A stretch of 64,000 nucleotides of DNA from Microcebus murinus (lineage: Eukaryota; Chordata; Mammalia; Primates; Cheirogaleidae), in assembly GCF_040939455.1 (NCBI RefSeq), contig NC_134109.1:37713501-37777500 (forward strand), written 5' to 3'. Under the pieces are notes generated by a model that saw nothing but the letters and a program-made list of their open reading frames with translations, did no database searches and was not told the DNA's origin. Numbering within the stretch: the stretch's first letter is position 1; the number at the start of each line of letters is the position of its first letter. The translations under genes and the position numbers were made by a program. Below, piece after piece: positions 33,277-46,089 of the stretch.

Positions 33277-34330
33277 AGCTTTAGCAAGACTGACAAAAAA
33301 GAAAAGGCACAAATTACCAATATCAGAAATAAAAGAGATATTATAGATCCCACAGATATTAAAGGGATAATAAGGGAATATGCAACTTACGATTCCTCGA
33401 GAACAAGAAACTACCAAAATTTATCCAAGATTAAATATAGTTTGAGTAGTCCTACAGATTCAAGTAAAGAAACTGAATCCATAATTTAAAAGCTCACCCA
33501 AAAGTAACCCCTAGTCTCTATATTATTGAAGAATTGACTGAACATCTAAGGAAAAATTAACACCAATTCTATACATACTCTTCCAGAAAATAGAAAAAGA
33601 GGCAATAATTCCCAACTGATATTACAAGACCAGGTTAACCCTGATACACAACCAGACAAAGACAATGTAAAAAAAGAAAATTACAGACCAATACTCCTCA
33701 TAAATATAGATGTAGAAATCCTCAAAAAGTAGCAAGTTGACTACAGCAATAGATAAAGAGAATACTACACCATAACCAGGTGGTGTTTACTTTGGGAATG
33801 CAAAGCTGGGTTTACATGCAAAACTCAATGTAATTCATTATATTGAAAGTGTGAAGAAAAAATTATTCATCAATTGATGCATAAAAAGCATTTGACAAAA
33901 TTCAACATCTTTTTATAATAAAAAAATATAATAAAACAAAAATAAAAATTCTCAAACTAGGCACAAAAGGTGTCTACAAAAGCCTAGAATTAACATCATC
34001 CTTGACGGTGACATACTGAGTGCTTTCCCTCTAAATCAGGAACAAGACAATACTGTCCACTATCACAACTTTTACTCAGCATTGTATTCAAGCTTCCAGC
34101 AAGTAGAATAAGGCAAGAAATGGATGGAAGAAAGGACAGATAGAAGAATAGACTGAAAGAACAATGAGTCATACAAAATGGAAAGGAAGGAATCAAACTC
34201 CCTCCATTCACAGATTGTCTGTGTGTAAAATCCCATAGATCTGGGAGCAGGGGCAACTATACTAAATGTGTTTAACAACATCACAAGATACAAGGTCTAC
34301 ACAAAAATATCTACCATGTTTCTATATACT

Positions 34331-34805
34331 AGCTGTGCTAGGTAGATACCCACAACAATGTTGCAAGATGTCAGGAAGCTATGACTACATTACTTTACAT
34401 GGCAAAAAGGGACTTTGTGGATATGATTAAAGTTACAGACCTTGATGTATGGGTGTTACCCTGGATTACCTAGGTGGGCCCAATACAATCACATACTTGC
34501 TTACAATTAGAGAACCTTTCCCAGCTGCAATCAGAGAGGGATGCAAGGTCAGAAACTTGACATCCATTGCCGATTTTGAAGATGGAAGAAGGGTTCCATG
34601 AGCCAAAGAATGTGGTCAACCTCTAACATCTGGAAAAGGCAAGGACTCTCCCCTAGAGACTTCAGAAAGAACCACAGCCCTTCTGACAGTGTTATTTTAG
34701 CCCTGTGTGACCTAGATTGGACTTCTGACCTAAAGAATAAATAGTACATTTTTATTGTTTAAAGCCATTAAGTGTGTGGTAATTTGTTACAACAGCAACA
34801 GAAAA
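34331..34805 (+). mobile_element. MLT1-type MaLR LTR inside the old L1
   Basis: Sense LTR landmarks: GACTTTGTGGATATGATTAA, TGGATTACCTAGGTGGGCCC, TCTGGAAAAGGCAAGGACTC, TTGGACTTCTGACCTAAAGA, GTGTGTGGTAATTTGTTACA. The L1 reading resumes on its far side. Confidence 0.85.
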
Positions 34806-35035
34806 TAGCAATAAATTGGAAAGAGAAATTAAAACAATCCCATTTTCAATAGCTCCAAAAATATATAATACTTTGGTATAACTCTAACAAAACATGGACA
34901 AGATCTGTATGTTAGAAACAAAACACTGCTGAAAGAACTAAAAGGGGTAGTAAATAATTGATAAACCAACTGCATTTGTGGATTGGAAGACTCAGCATGT
35001 GAAAGATGTCAATTATCTCTGCCCATACTGATTTT

Positions 35036-35194
35036 TTAAATAATTTTTTTTATTTCAGCATATTACGGGGGTACAAATGTTAAGGTTACATATATTGCCC
35101 ATGCCCCCCCTTCCTCCCTTGAGTCAGAGCTTCAAGCGTGACCATCCCCCAAATGTTGCACATCTCACTCATTATGTTTGTATATACCCATTCC
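35036..35194 (-). mobile_element. Young L1 3' UTR fragment
   Basis: A T run (35040-35051) and TTATTTCAGCATATTACGGG open the minus-strand 3' UTR. The element is truncated after only about 150 bp at TATATACCCATTCC. Its truncation point lies inside a later 46-bp tandem duplication. Confidence 0.9.
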
Positions 35195-35276
35195 AATAAA
35201 ATGACCAGAAAGATTTATAGTGTAGAATTATACCCATTCCAATAAAATGACCAGAAAGATTTATAGTGTAGAATTA
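35185..35276. repeat. 46-bp tandem duplication across an L1 border
   Basis: 35185-35230 and 35231-35276 appear identical. Each unit starts with the last 10 bp of the L1 fragment (TACCCATTCC) and continues into the older host L1 (AATAAAATGACCAGAAAG). The duplication therefore postdates the insertion. Confidence 0.95.
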
Positions 35277-36760
35277 GCAAAGGTGATTCTAAAATTCATA
35301 TCTAAAGGCAAGGGAACCACAATTTTGAACAACAACAAAAAAGAAGTTGGAGGAATCAAACATTACACTACTCGATATTAAAATTATACAAAAAAGCTAC
35401 AAAATCATAGCATTGTGATATTGGTAAAAGGGTAGACACATAAATCAATGAAATAGAATACAGTCTAGAAGTAAAACTCCATAAATACGGCCAATTGATT
35501 TGTACTAGGTACAAAGGAAATTCAGAGGAGAAAAGATATTCTTTAAAAAAGACATTCAACACAATTGATTGATAATCCATATGCAAAAACATAAAATGAA
35601 TCTTGGTCTAAATATCACCCCTTATATAAAAACTAATCAAAATGGATCATGTATGTAAATATAAAACACAATTATAAAACTTTTACAAGAAAACATGGGA
35701 AAACGTCTTCATGACTTAACTTTAGGAAAAAAAAATTTTAGATGTGACACAAAAGCACAATACTGAAAAGAAAAAAATGATAAATTAGACTACATTACCA
35801 TAAAAGTTTTTTGTTAAGTGATGATTAAGAGACTTAAAAGGTAAGATACTGACTTAGGGAAATTTTTTTCAAATCACATATTCAAAGGATCTGTATCCTC
35901 ATATACAAAGAACTTTCAATGCTCCGTGATAATAAAACAAACCACCCAATTTAAAATTAGGCAAGACTTCCCCAAAGACCATACATAGAAGGAAAATAGG
36001 CCCACAGAATGAGGTCAACATCATTAGCTATTCTGGGAAATCAAAACCATGATACCATCCTACTATACGCTAATTAGAATGGCTAAAATGAAAAATAGTG
36101 ACAATGCCAGGTATTGATAAGGATACGAACAATTGGAACCATCACACGTTGCTTGAGGAAATGCGAAATGGTACAGACCCTCAATAGTTTAATTTCTTAT
36201 GAAGTTAAATATACACCTACATATGTCCAATTCTAGTACTTACCTTAGAGAAATAAAAGTTTATGTTCACATTAAAACCTGCACATGAATATTTATAGCA
36301 ATTCTGTTACAATCACCAAAAAAGGAAAACCAGCAAATGCCTTTCAATGATTAAATGGATAAACACAGTGTTATAGGCATAGGATGAAATACTACTCAGC
36401 AAGTGAAAAGAATAAACTATTGGTACATGCAACAACATGGGTAAATCTCAAAGGCATCATGCTAGGTAAAAAAAAAAAAAGCTAGCTTCAAAAACTTGCA
36501 TGCTCTGTTTATATAGGATTCTAGAAAAAGAACCACTGTATATAGAGAACAGATCAGTGGTTGCCAGGGAATGGGAGTGGGAGGAGGGTTTGACTACAAC
36601 GGGACAGCCAAAAGCGATTTTGGGATGATGCAACTGTTCAGTATCATGATCATAGTGGGAGTTACACAAAACTATGTACGTATTAACATTCGTAGAATTG
36701 TACACTTATAAAAGGTACATTTTCCTGTATGTTAATATATTAATAAATAAAAATCTTAAA

Positions 36761-36931
36761 ACACACAGACTAGTCTCCAAGGGGCTGAAAGTGTAATGGG
36801 ATGAGGAAAACAAATAATCACCCACATATGCACACAAATCTGATGCCAGAGACTCCATCACCCTCAACCCTACAGGCAGGGAGCATGTGTCCCTCAGCTC
36901 TGTATTATCTGTCACAGGATTTTGTACTCAG
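36761..36931. other. Short single-copy spacer
   Basis: No gene or repeat recognised. Confidence 0.4.
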
Positions 36932-37540
36932 TGATTTTTTATATTTCAAAATATTAAGGGAGTACACATATCTTTGTTACATGGACAGCTTTTATAATGC
37001 TTAAGTCAGGGCTAGTGGGCCCATCACCTGAATAGTGTTCATTATACCTGTTAGGTAGGTTTTTACTCCTCTCCTTCTCCACCCTCCCCTTCTTGATTTT
37101 CAATGCCTCTTATTTCCCTTTGTGCCCATAAGTGCCCATTGATTAGTTCCAAAGTATTAGAGCGTACATGTGATGTATGTTTTTCCATTCTCAAGATACT
37201 TCACTTAAGATAATGGTCTCCAGTTCCACCAAAATTACTACAAAAGACAGTAATTCATTCCTTTTTATGGCTGAGTAGTACTCCATGGTATAAATACACC
37301 ACATTTTGTTAATCCTCTCATGAATTGATGGGCACTTAGGTTGATTCTACGTCTTTGCAATTGTGAATTGTGCTGCAATAAACATACAAGTACAGGTGTC
37401 TTTTTGATAAAATGACTTATTTTCCTTTGGGTAGATACCCAGTAGTGGGATTGGCTCGACTGAACAGTATGTCTACTTTTAGTTCTTTGAGGAATCTCCA
37501 TACCGTTCTCCATAGAAGTTGTTCTAAGTTGCAGTCCCTG
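36932..37540 (-). mobile_element. 5'-truncated L1 of intermediate age
   Basis: The minus-strand 3' end opens with ATTTCAAAATATTAAGGGAG and continues into ORF2 (GCTGAGTAGTACTCCATGGT, GGGCACTTAGGTTGATTCTA, TTGTGAATTGTGCTGCAATA), ending near 37540. Overlapping minus-strand frames at 37265-37681 are remnants. Confidence 0.88.
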
Positions 37541-39094
37541 AATAACTGATAAATATTGTGTATGGCAGCCAGACCACAGCTCACTGGCACAGAATCTGCC
37601 ATGGTTAGTCCATGGGGCCTTATCAGTTGTGGAAAGTTGGTAAGACAAAGGTGGGATCCGTACCTCTCTTTGTACAATCAAGGATCAATACAAGAGTATA
37701 TCATGTTCACTGAGGGCTGAGATAGGAGTGCATTGCGAATCCTCAAAAACTATGTATTGAATTAACTCATTGAGGAACAAAGGTAGGGATGTTGAAGCAC
37801 TCGAGTTTAAAGCCACTTTTACAGCGACATAAGCAAGGCTACCTACCCCACCAAACTCCAGCCAAGGAAGAAAGTACCTTCTGGCTTTTGTAGTATAATC
37901 TTGCCTCTCTGAGCACAGTCACTTCTTACAAAAGCAAGAATGGCCCCCAGATCTCAAAAATATACTTCAAATATAATGTTCTCAGTTTTATTACTAAGCT
38001 ATCCGTTTAATTTTTAAATTATCCAGGAATAATTAAGGCTGCTGAGCTCTTTAATTTTGTTGTCATAGACACAGTAGAATAAAACACAAAGTTTTGCTCT
38101 GTGGGAAAACAAAACTCCGTGACCTTTTATATATTGTTGTTGTGTGCTGATGAGACCTGCTACGTACAGGTTACTAAAAAGAAAACAAAATAAATACCTT
38201 GCCTTCAGGGGCCTAGCGAAGGACAAATACTCTAGACAGACTATAATTAAATGCCTTGAGAGAGGTATGAATTACTGTGAGTCTCAAAAGCAGGAGAGGT
38301 ACATCTGGAGGAGGTGGGTGGGCTAAGGTGGGATCAAGGAAAGCTTTATAGAAGATAATCTCTTTTAGCTTTTCTTTTGTTCTAACAATTGCCACTTGCA
38401 GAGTGTTCACTAATCTTTCCATGCATATAGCAGATAAGGACTTTCGATATCCACACAATATTTTCATCTTCCAGAAGGATAAACCAAGGAATTAGATAAC
38501 ACTACCTACGGTTTATTCAACTGCTTTTTTTTTTTTCCATGAGTAGCAACAATTCCTTTCCTTTCCAAACAGTGAGACCTCTTAGAAAAAAGAAGCATGT
38601 TTGGGATTAGGGCTGGGGAAGCTTCATCTCAGGCCGGGCACTTAAAGCACTGTCCTGAGACACTGCATGAATCTGAGCAAAGGAGACCACCTGCCATCTG
38701 AATTATTGCTAACCCTCTATTTTCCTCTCTTTCTCATTAAATTCAAATCATATTGTTTCCCTTATACAAACACAGAGAGAAACTATTTTTAACACAGCCT
38801 AAGAAGACCGGTACAACTTTTAAGGTTTTATTAAAACAACAATTAAAAAGAAAATCACATGCTATATTATAAGCTTCCCCACCATCCCAAGGATAAAAAT
38901 TCTATAATTTGCTCTTAGTATCAGCTGCTGGCAGAGGAACCTGGAGAATCTCCTAGAGCTTAGTTACTTTGTGATCTGAGTCCATTGTTTTTTTCTGTTT
39001 TTCTCTATACATTCTTGTGTATCCATTTGGTAACACTTTTTCATAACTGCATCACTATGTCTTTTAGATAATCATTAAAATCACAATGTTAGCC
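37541..39094. other. 1.5 kb single-copy-looking DNA
   Basis: No gene recognised. It has a run of about 15 T at 38526-38539. Short overlapping ORFs at 38014-38467 lack supporting signals. Confidence 0.4.
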
Positions 39095-39255
39095 ACATTT
39101 CACTGAGTTCCAACTAAATATCAGGCATTGTATTGTAATCCCCACAACCATCCTGTGAAGTATAATTATCATTATTCCTATTTTACAAATGGAGAGATGA
39201 AGTAACTTGCCCAGACTGGTATATGGATGGGAACTTGGGTTCATCTGACTCCAAA
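39095..39255 (+). repeat. MIR element
   Basis: TTCCAACTAAATATCAGGCA, CCATCCTGTGAAGTATAATT, TTTTACAAATGGAGAGATGA and AACTTGCCCAGACTGGTA occur in MIR order. Confidence 0.78.
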
Positions 39256-39359
39256 CACTATTAAATGTGATACCTTCTTTTGTCTAAGCATTTTTCTAAA
39301 GACCCAAATATATTCTGAAGAAGATCTGCCAAACACATTTCTGTAGAATAAAATTCTGC

Positions 39360-39596
39360 AAAGGCTGGAGGCAGTGCCTCACACCTGTAATCCTAACATT
39401 TTGGGAGGATTGCTGGAGGCCAGGAGTTCGAGACCAGCGTGAGCAACATCCCAAGACCCTGTCTCTACAAAAAAATAGAAAAATTAGCCTGGCATGGTGG
39501 CACACTCCTATAGTCTCAGCTACTTGGGAGGCTGAGGCAAGAGGATCACTTGAGCCCAGGAGTTTGAGGCTACAGTGAGCCATGATAATACCATCA
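39360..39596 (+). mobile_element. AluJ-type, 3'-truncated
   Basis: Sense Alu from GGCTGGAGGCAGTGCCTCAC through the A-rich linker (ACAAAAAAATAGAAAAATTA) to GTGAGCCATGATAATACC. It stops before the usual 3' end and has no tail. It lacks the extended strepsirrhine linker. Confidence 0.9.
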
Positions 39597-39599
39597 GCT

Positions 39600-40705
39600 A
39601 TCTTCAACAAATAGAAAGAAGGCTACACATTGAAACAGAGTAATTAGGTGGAACGAGCTCAAATAGGGCAAGGAACAGAGGACAGAGGTATTCTCATCTG
39701 AAATGGGTATCCCCCACGTCAGGGGACTCTGGTGTGAGAGAGCTCACACATGCATCTCACAAAGACCCTGCTGCAGAGGGCTTCATTCAGCCAGTATTAG
39801 CCAAGACAGGCCCTTAATGATAGGACTAGATCAGTAAAGATTTTGTCCCTTTTATCCGATTTCCTTTCCTCTATAAATACTGAAATGGGAGGTAGAGGAA
39901 ATACGGGAAAATTGAAGACTAGATCATGCCGCTTCCCCTACAGGTCCCAGTAGGGGTACGGCCCAAGATTGGAAGAAAGATAAGAAGCTATGAATTACAC
40001 GTAAGACACAAGCTTTTAGATTTGGGAGGCATTTTAATACTTGAAACTAAGTCTTAGTTACCAATAGGAAACTGTTCTTACAATAAAAAAACCAAAACTA
40101 TGGGATTTGGGGTATCATCAGAAAGGGGAGGCAACAGAGCATGTTAAAAGATGGTGGCTAAGGTGTGGGGGGTGGGGAATATTTATGTATTTTTAAATAA
40201 TCCAGTATTTTAAAATATGAAGCAATATTTGACAAAATGATACTCAATAGAGTAAAATGGAACCATCTAAAATGGTATTAAGATTTAAAAAAAGATGCCA
40301 AATGTATAATTGGGGGGGGGGGTTTTAAGCATTCATGAGAAACAATGATGTTTATCCGTGGAGCATGTGGCTTGTAATTAGTGAGGAAGGGAGGGAGAAT
40401 TACTTTTCATTTTATAACCTTCCACATTATTTGATTTTTTATCATATGTATATGTTACACTTACAGATAAAATATTAAAAATTATTCTATTTCTTTCTAG
40501 ATCTGAAACATTTTTTTAAATTCAGTCGAGCCTGCAGTTGGTTTGTCTATTCACTTCTAAAGAATAAGGGAAAATATAACTGATATTATTTTCACAAAAT
40601 AATTGCATATTCTTCCTTTCACAATATCAATTAGTAGTTTAAGAATAAAAAAACCACAATGGACTATTCATGGAAATGCTCTCACCTTGGATTGTAGCTG
40701 GTATT
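39600..40705. other. Non-coding stretch
   Basis: No gene. A run of about 10 G lies at 40313-40322. The rest is AT-rich and unassigned. Confidence 0.4.
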
Positions 40706-40707
40706 TG

Positions 40708-41048
40708 TCTTAGTCCATGTGGGCTGCTGTAACAAAATGCCTCAGATCAAGTAACTTATAAACAACAGAAATGTCTCTTCCCTTCTGGATGCTGGGAAGA
40801 GTAAGATCAGGCGCCAGGGGGTGTCCAGTGAAGGCATGCTTCCCCATAGAGGGCATCGTCCCACTGCATCTCACGCGGTAGAAGGGGGCAAACAAGCCCC
40901 CCTCAGCCGATTGTATTAAGGGCACTGACCCCATTCATGAAGGTTCATGACCTAATCACCCCTAAAGACCCCGCCTCTTAATACTACAGCACTGGGGATT
41001 AGGTTTCAACATAGGAATTTTGGAGAATACAAACAGGCAGACATAGCA
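40708..41048 (-). mobile_element. MaLR LTR (MST/MLT1 type), minus strand
   Basis: The plus strand reads TTAGTCCATGTGGGCTGCTG, GGCAAACAAGCCCCCCTCAG, CACTGACCCCATTCATGAAG and GGGGATTAGGTTTCAACATA. This is the reverse complement of the standard LTR order. A short minus-strand ORF (40710-40934) is fortuitous. Confidence 0.82.
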
Positions 41049-43979
41049 GTATTTCTAACCCTCACACAGCTGCAGTTCAGGCAGGGTTCTGAAGCCGCCA
41101 GAAGCGTGTGCTTGCACCTTATGCTGCAGCCATGCTAGAGACTCGGGCTGTAGGGAGCAACTGATTGATGTGTGTGCTGAGAGATCCGTTTGCCGACAAG
41201 GGAGTTCCAAAGCAATGTCAACACTGTCACTGAAACTTACCACACAGATCCTCAGACTCCAATTATCACTCATTTTCCCCACCTTCTTATCACTTGCATT
41301 TGACAGCTGTTCAGTGACAAAGAAAAGTTTTCCATCTTCAGGTATTATGCTGGTTGGCCAGATTAACTTCTGGAAAGATTTAATTATCTTTGCGAGGACA
41401 GCTCCTTTAATAACATCCCTTTATCTATCTTGTCCAAATTGGTATTTGCTTCGGCGATTCTCATTCTGAGACTTAGCTCCCCGTCACCACGCACTGAGTG
41501 GGCTTCGTTAAAACCCGAGGCTGAGCCTCTTTTCAAGAAACGTTAATTCTGTGGCTGCCTACTTCTGGCTATATCTTGATACACAGAAGTGCACTTGAGG
41601 TTGTCTATCAGGATAAGCATTAAAATTAGGTCACAGGAAAAAACAGGCTACAAAACAGTCTGGAATGAGCTTGTCAAAATGAGCATGTGTATGCCTAGCA
41701 CAGCAAAGGAGTCTAGGAAAATACATTGAGATACGATCAGTGATTATCTGTGTGGCGGGATTACTAATTATCATTATTTGCCTTATGCCGATGCATTCTC
41801 CGATTTTTCTGCAGTACACATATATTGCTTCTTTAATTACACAAAATAAAGCTATTTTAAATATTTAATTGTTACTACTTCAGAGTTTGAGAATTTTAAT
41901 AAGATTGATCAGGGAAACTTCCTAATTTGAAAAATAGCTCTAAAACTACCTTATTTGTAATTGGCAGACATACTCTTTTTCCAATTCTTATTCATTTGCT
42001 GAGATTGGGGTTCCTGTGCAAATGTATTGGATATGTGAGAAATTTTATATATACATATATATACACACACACACACGTAAATATATATATAAAGCATATA
42101 GTGATCAAGTTCTGGTTTTGTCTGAATTTCTAAGCAGAAAGGTATGGGAGGTGGCATGGCATCAATAATTGAACAGCATGGTAACGAGGCTAGAGTTCAG
42201 TACCCCCTGTAGACAAACTGTGTGCATATGCAGAAAGGTGAGAAACCTTCTCTAGAAGGGCCACTGGGCAAGGGTTATGATCAGAGCAAATGAAATTCCC
42301 CAGGAGCTCTCAGCTTGGAGACAGTAGCACACTCAAGACAGGGAGGAGAGTTTTTTCCTGTGCCCACCCCAAACTGCCCATGTGAACTGCAGGCTCCAGC
42401 TTTCTCTGGTAGTTGAGCATTAGGTGAGCCCAGAGCTTTCACAACAGGAATCTCTTCTCAGCATTTTGGTGATCCATGAAGCCACCCAGAGGCAGAGGGA
42501 TAGGAAAAATGGCTACAGCCATCTCTGGATGGTCCTCTGATGTAGGCATTTGTGGCAGGATATCTGGGGCGTCTTTTCTTTAGCCAAGATGCTGAGTATT
42601 ACTGTCTTCCTACAGGATAGCAGGTTTACTGTAGAGTTTATGGGGACCTAATAAATAGCATTCTTCTTCCTTGCCTACGTTTGAAATCTAGAGTGACCAA
42701 GAAAGTGAAAAGATGAAAAGCAAAATGCCAGTTGTATTTTTCATAGAGCTGTAGGAGAACATGGCTTAGCTATGGGCTGAAATTGGGCTTCCTGATGCTG
42801 AATCCTAAATTAGACAGTCTACACACCAAAACATAGGCAGTACTGAAATGGTCTGTGTTTGTGTTGAGGTACCCTGAGAAATCTATGGCATGGAAAAACA
42901 TCCAATTGCTTGCTCTTTGCAGACAGGGAGATCCCATAGATAACAAAATCAAGAGGGCTGCCAGCCAGACACAGGCAGCTTCTTTTCTCAATTTACCAAT
43001 CAGATAATGGAAAGAATGTGAGGAGGGGAGGGAGAGAGGCCAGGAGTGGACAGAGCGTATAAGGGGAATGAGATGTTCACCCAGAGTGTTTGGTTTTGCA
43101 CACTAGTCTTTACCCTCGCACCTGGCTCTATAAAGATGGCAGAGAGGGGGCCATTTACCTTTCTGGGCCTGGGTTTCCTCATCTTTACAATGGCATGTTG
43201 GTCCAAATTAGTGATAGCCTAATCAGATTGATTATAATTGTCAGGGAGACTTTTGCCCACATTCAGATGCCTTTGAAACCACTGAATTCAATGACTTCTA
43301 GTTTATTCCTTGTCCAAAACTTTACTCTTTATGTTTTTTGCTTCATGCATGAGATATCACCACCTACTATATATGTTAAGCTTACTCGGAGTTAAAACAA
43401 AAAATGTGAACAGGATGGAAAACATGCTAAAACATTTTAGAGCAATTTACCATTATTAACCCAAAGAAAAAAATCTGAAAAGCTAAATACTAAATCATTT
43501 GTAAAGGCTGATTAATTAAACATTCAAATAAGAGCAACATTAAGCCATGATTTATAATTCTCTTCTCTATGAACACACAATGGGCTAGAAGATAGCTTCC
43601 TAATTTTTTCCACATCATGCAATTTGCTCACATCTATTACTCTAATGGATTATTCACTTTGAAACTTGAGTCATCTGGGAGAGAATATAAATAAACAAGA
43701 CCCAGATTACCTGCCAAATTTGGAGCCCAAGTCTGGATATGAGCCAAGCAGAGGTGATGGCAAAGTATGGATATTACCTAACATCCAGGCTCACATCTGA
43801 CAGAAGAAAGTATTCACATGACACATAGCACAGCTATCAATCCAAGGAGAACTCACTTCTTATGCTGCTTTGTTTGCACATATTGAAATAGTCATAGAGA
43901 ATAACCACAGGTAAACTAAAGCACTAAGTCACCACCTGACCAAACAGGCAGAGTTAGGGGAAAAGAAAATGCACAGGTT
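41049..43979. other. 2.9 kb single-copy-looking DNA
   Basis: No gene recognised. 41060-41560 keeps more CpGs than its surroundings and contains AAGATTTAATTATCTTTGC (41375-41393), a short near-palindrome with a TAATTA core. It may be conserved regulatory DNA, but I cannot test that. A (TA)n(CA)n patch lies at 42046-42092. Confidence 0.4.
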
Positions 43980-44095
43980 TATGCCCTTCATTCATTTATT
44001 AAAGAATTTTTTGAGTACCTTCTGTATTCCAAGCACTGTGTTAGAAAGTAGAGGTTATGGTAAGAAATAAGACTAAGTGCTTGTTTTGAATTTTC
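43980..44095 (-). repeat. L2-like 3' fragment
   Basis: CCCTTCATTCATTTATTAAA, GAGTACCTTCTGTATTCCAA and GCACTGTGTTAGAAAG follow the reverse complement of the L2 3' end. Confidence 0.55.
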
Positions 44096-44292
44096 TCCCA
44101 AATGAGACATTTTTCAAACTGGTTGAAACAAAGTGAACTATCTTTAGCAAGACCTGGATAAAGATAGGATTTTTTTATAATGAGTATTAAACGATTTTCT
44201 TTGATGTCCTTATTTTGCAAACTAAAAAGCTAGCAACTCTATGTCAGTCCCCAAATTGTTTTGGAAATTTTACTTGTTCTTGATTACTGAAG

Positions 44293-44426
44293 ATTTGGGA
44301 GTTATGTTAGAAAGAATGAAGAAGGTATGCAGGCTGAGTTGGCAAATATATCTTGAAAGAAAAGAGCAGTTGTTCAACCTCAGATTAATAGATGTTGACA
44401 TAGCAAGGAAAAGCAGGTTGACACAG
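44293..44426 (+). CDS. Candidate coding exon 3 of an unrecognised split gene
   Basis: 134 nt, entered in phase 1 (matching 26194-26403) and left in phase 0 at a perfect donor ACACAG/GTAAGT. The acceptor is fair (TTACTTGTTCTTGATTACTG then AAG). An alternative AG at 44247 also gives phase 1 entry and would lengthen the exon to 179 nt in the same frame. The peptide is basic and helix-prone (ERMKKVCRLSWQIYLERKE, then LFNLRLIDVDIARKSRLTQ). No repeat is recognised here. Which acceptor is used, and whether the exon is real, needs transcript data. Confidence 0.38.
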
Positions 44427-44764
44427 GTAAGTGCAAAATCATTGAGTCAACTACTGTCCTTACTTTGCATGTTGATTCTCAGGCCTAGGTTAAGGTTTGT
44501 TGGGATGCAGAACATTTTTCTTCACGAACTCAGAATGTGATGCTCAGTGAGTCAGTTCTTAGTGTCTGGTTTTCACCCACGGTTGGAGTAAGACTAAAGA
44601 AGAATGATGCTGGCAAAGTTCTTGGTAGGAAGTACACAAACCTGCTCTGAACAAAACAAACTCTACTTTTGCTATTTCTGCATTAAACAAAATAAATGAA
44701 ACATAACAAATTACATACAGAACAAACAGCAGAAATCTAGAGCTCCAGTTTGAAAGGTAACTTA
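44427..44764. other. Non-coding stretch
   Basis: No gene or confident repeat. Confidence 0.4.
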
Positions 44765-45215
44765 TGGACTGGATCTTTGCTCACCCACCCTCAAATTCAT
44801 ATATTAAAGCCCTAATTTTAATGTGATGATATTTGGGCATTGGGAGGTAACTGGAACTAGAAGAGCCCAATCCTCCCACCCTGACTTCAGACTTCTAGCT
44901 TCCAGGACCATGAGAAATGCTCGTTGCTTAAGCCTCCCAGTCTATGGTAATTTGTTTGAGCACCCAGAATTAAAACAAAAATTGATACTAAAAAAGGGGT
45001 GCTGCTGTAAGAAAAACCTAAAAATGTGGATGCATCTTTGGAACTGGGTAATGGGCAGAAAGGCTGAGATGAGTTTTGAGGTGCATGCTGGAAAAAGTCA
45101 GTATTGCCAGGAAGGGAGTTTTAAAGGCAATTCTGGTGAAGGCTTCAAAAGAAAAGAAGAGAGATAGAAAATAAGCATCCATCTTCTTAGAGGAGATATA
45201 AATTATCATGAACAA
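44765..45215 (+). mobile_element. MLT1-type LTR (internally deleted) plus start of internal region
   Basis: 44765-44980 is a shortened LTR (CAAATTCATATATTAAAGCC, CTAGCTTCCAGGACCATGAG, CTATGGTAATTTGTTTGAGC). It is followed by MaLR internal sequence (CTTTGGAACTGGGTAATGGG, GCATGCTGGAAAAAGTCAGT). The ORF at 44823-45167 lies wholly in this relic. The same internal segment recurs at 47060-47190. Confidence 0.75.
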
Positions 45216-46089
45216 AACTCATAAAAAACACGGATGGTAAAGAGGTGAGAAATAGCTCAAAGACAATGAACACCCAGAAGGGTTATAGTTTTCCATTGAA
45301 AGATGAAATGTCTACATAATCACCCCCATTTCTATCAAAGATAATCAAAATAAAACTATTTTTCTTTATAAAATAAGTCTGGTCTTATAAAACTTGGCCT
45401 GATTATTTATGTAAGCGCAACAAGAATAGTGATTGACCACATAGGTCCTTTTTAAGTCTGCTTTGCTGAAACTTTTAATAAAGAATCTCAAATTAAACTT
45501 TTAAAAGCCTCTCAAAGAAGAAATCAAACCAAGAATTCACCATTATACTTTGCCTGCAATAACTATTAATAGATTTGGGTGAATGCCTCTCTTCTTTAGG
45601 TATCCAAAATATCCTAAGTTTTCTGAACCAGCCAGGAAGTGACATTCCTTACTCAACTATAGGAGTGGGAATGCTATAAGCCAGGTGGTAAGGCCAGTTT
45701 TTCAGAGGGCTTTGTAAGCATTAGTTCCATAGTCATCCTTAGTTCCTTAAAACTGTCTGATCATATCTCATTCTATGCACATTATTCTCAAACATGACAT
45801 TTTACTCAAAGCCTGGGTAATATAACAAATGTTTCCAATTATGTCCTATTAAAAGAAGGCAGATTCTTATTGTATGCATGCAAATAACTACATTGTCATA
45901 AAGAACGTTCAGTAACAGTTTCTGAATCCCTGAGGGATTGGGTAGGGAAAAAAACGTTTCATTTTTATTTCCAAAGGTTTAATATACAAATTGCTAAGAG
46001 TTATAATTTTAAAAGGGGGGGTTCCTTATTCCTGGAATATAGAACATTAAAGATTCAGCACGTTTTCAAACAAAAATTCATTAAAAAAA
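45216..46089. other. Non-coding stretch
   Basis: No gene recognised. A good acceptor-like tract ends at 45600 (GCCTCTCTTCTTTAG), but no matching donor or phase was found. Confidence 0.4.

Larger units (their letters stand above)
31189..36760 (+). mobile_element. Old L1 (L1M type), cut by at least four later insertions
   Basis: Sense L1 ORF2 begins at about 31189 and is continuous in L1 order across 31189-31272, 32135-32182, 33277-34330, 34806-35035 and 35277-36760. It ends in a 3' UTR (ATCAGTGGTTGCCAGGGAAT, AATTGTACACTTATAAAAGG). The gaps are filled by a young L1, an inverted-orientation L1 fragment, an MLT1 LTR and a young L1 tail. All coding frames are destroyed. Confidence 0.82.

Noticed and set aside
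45580..45680. Acceptor-like GCCTCTCTTCTTTAG with a 25-codon open frame after it
   Set aside because: Its open frame needs a different entry phase from exon 3's exit, and the donor is poor.
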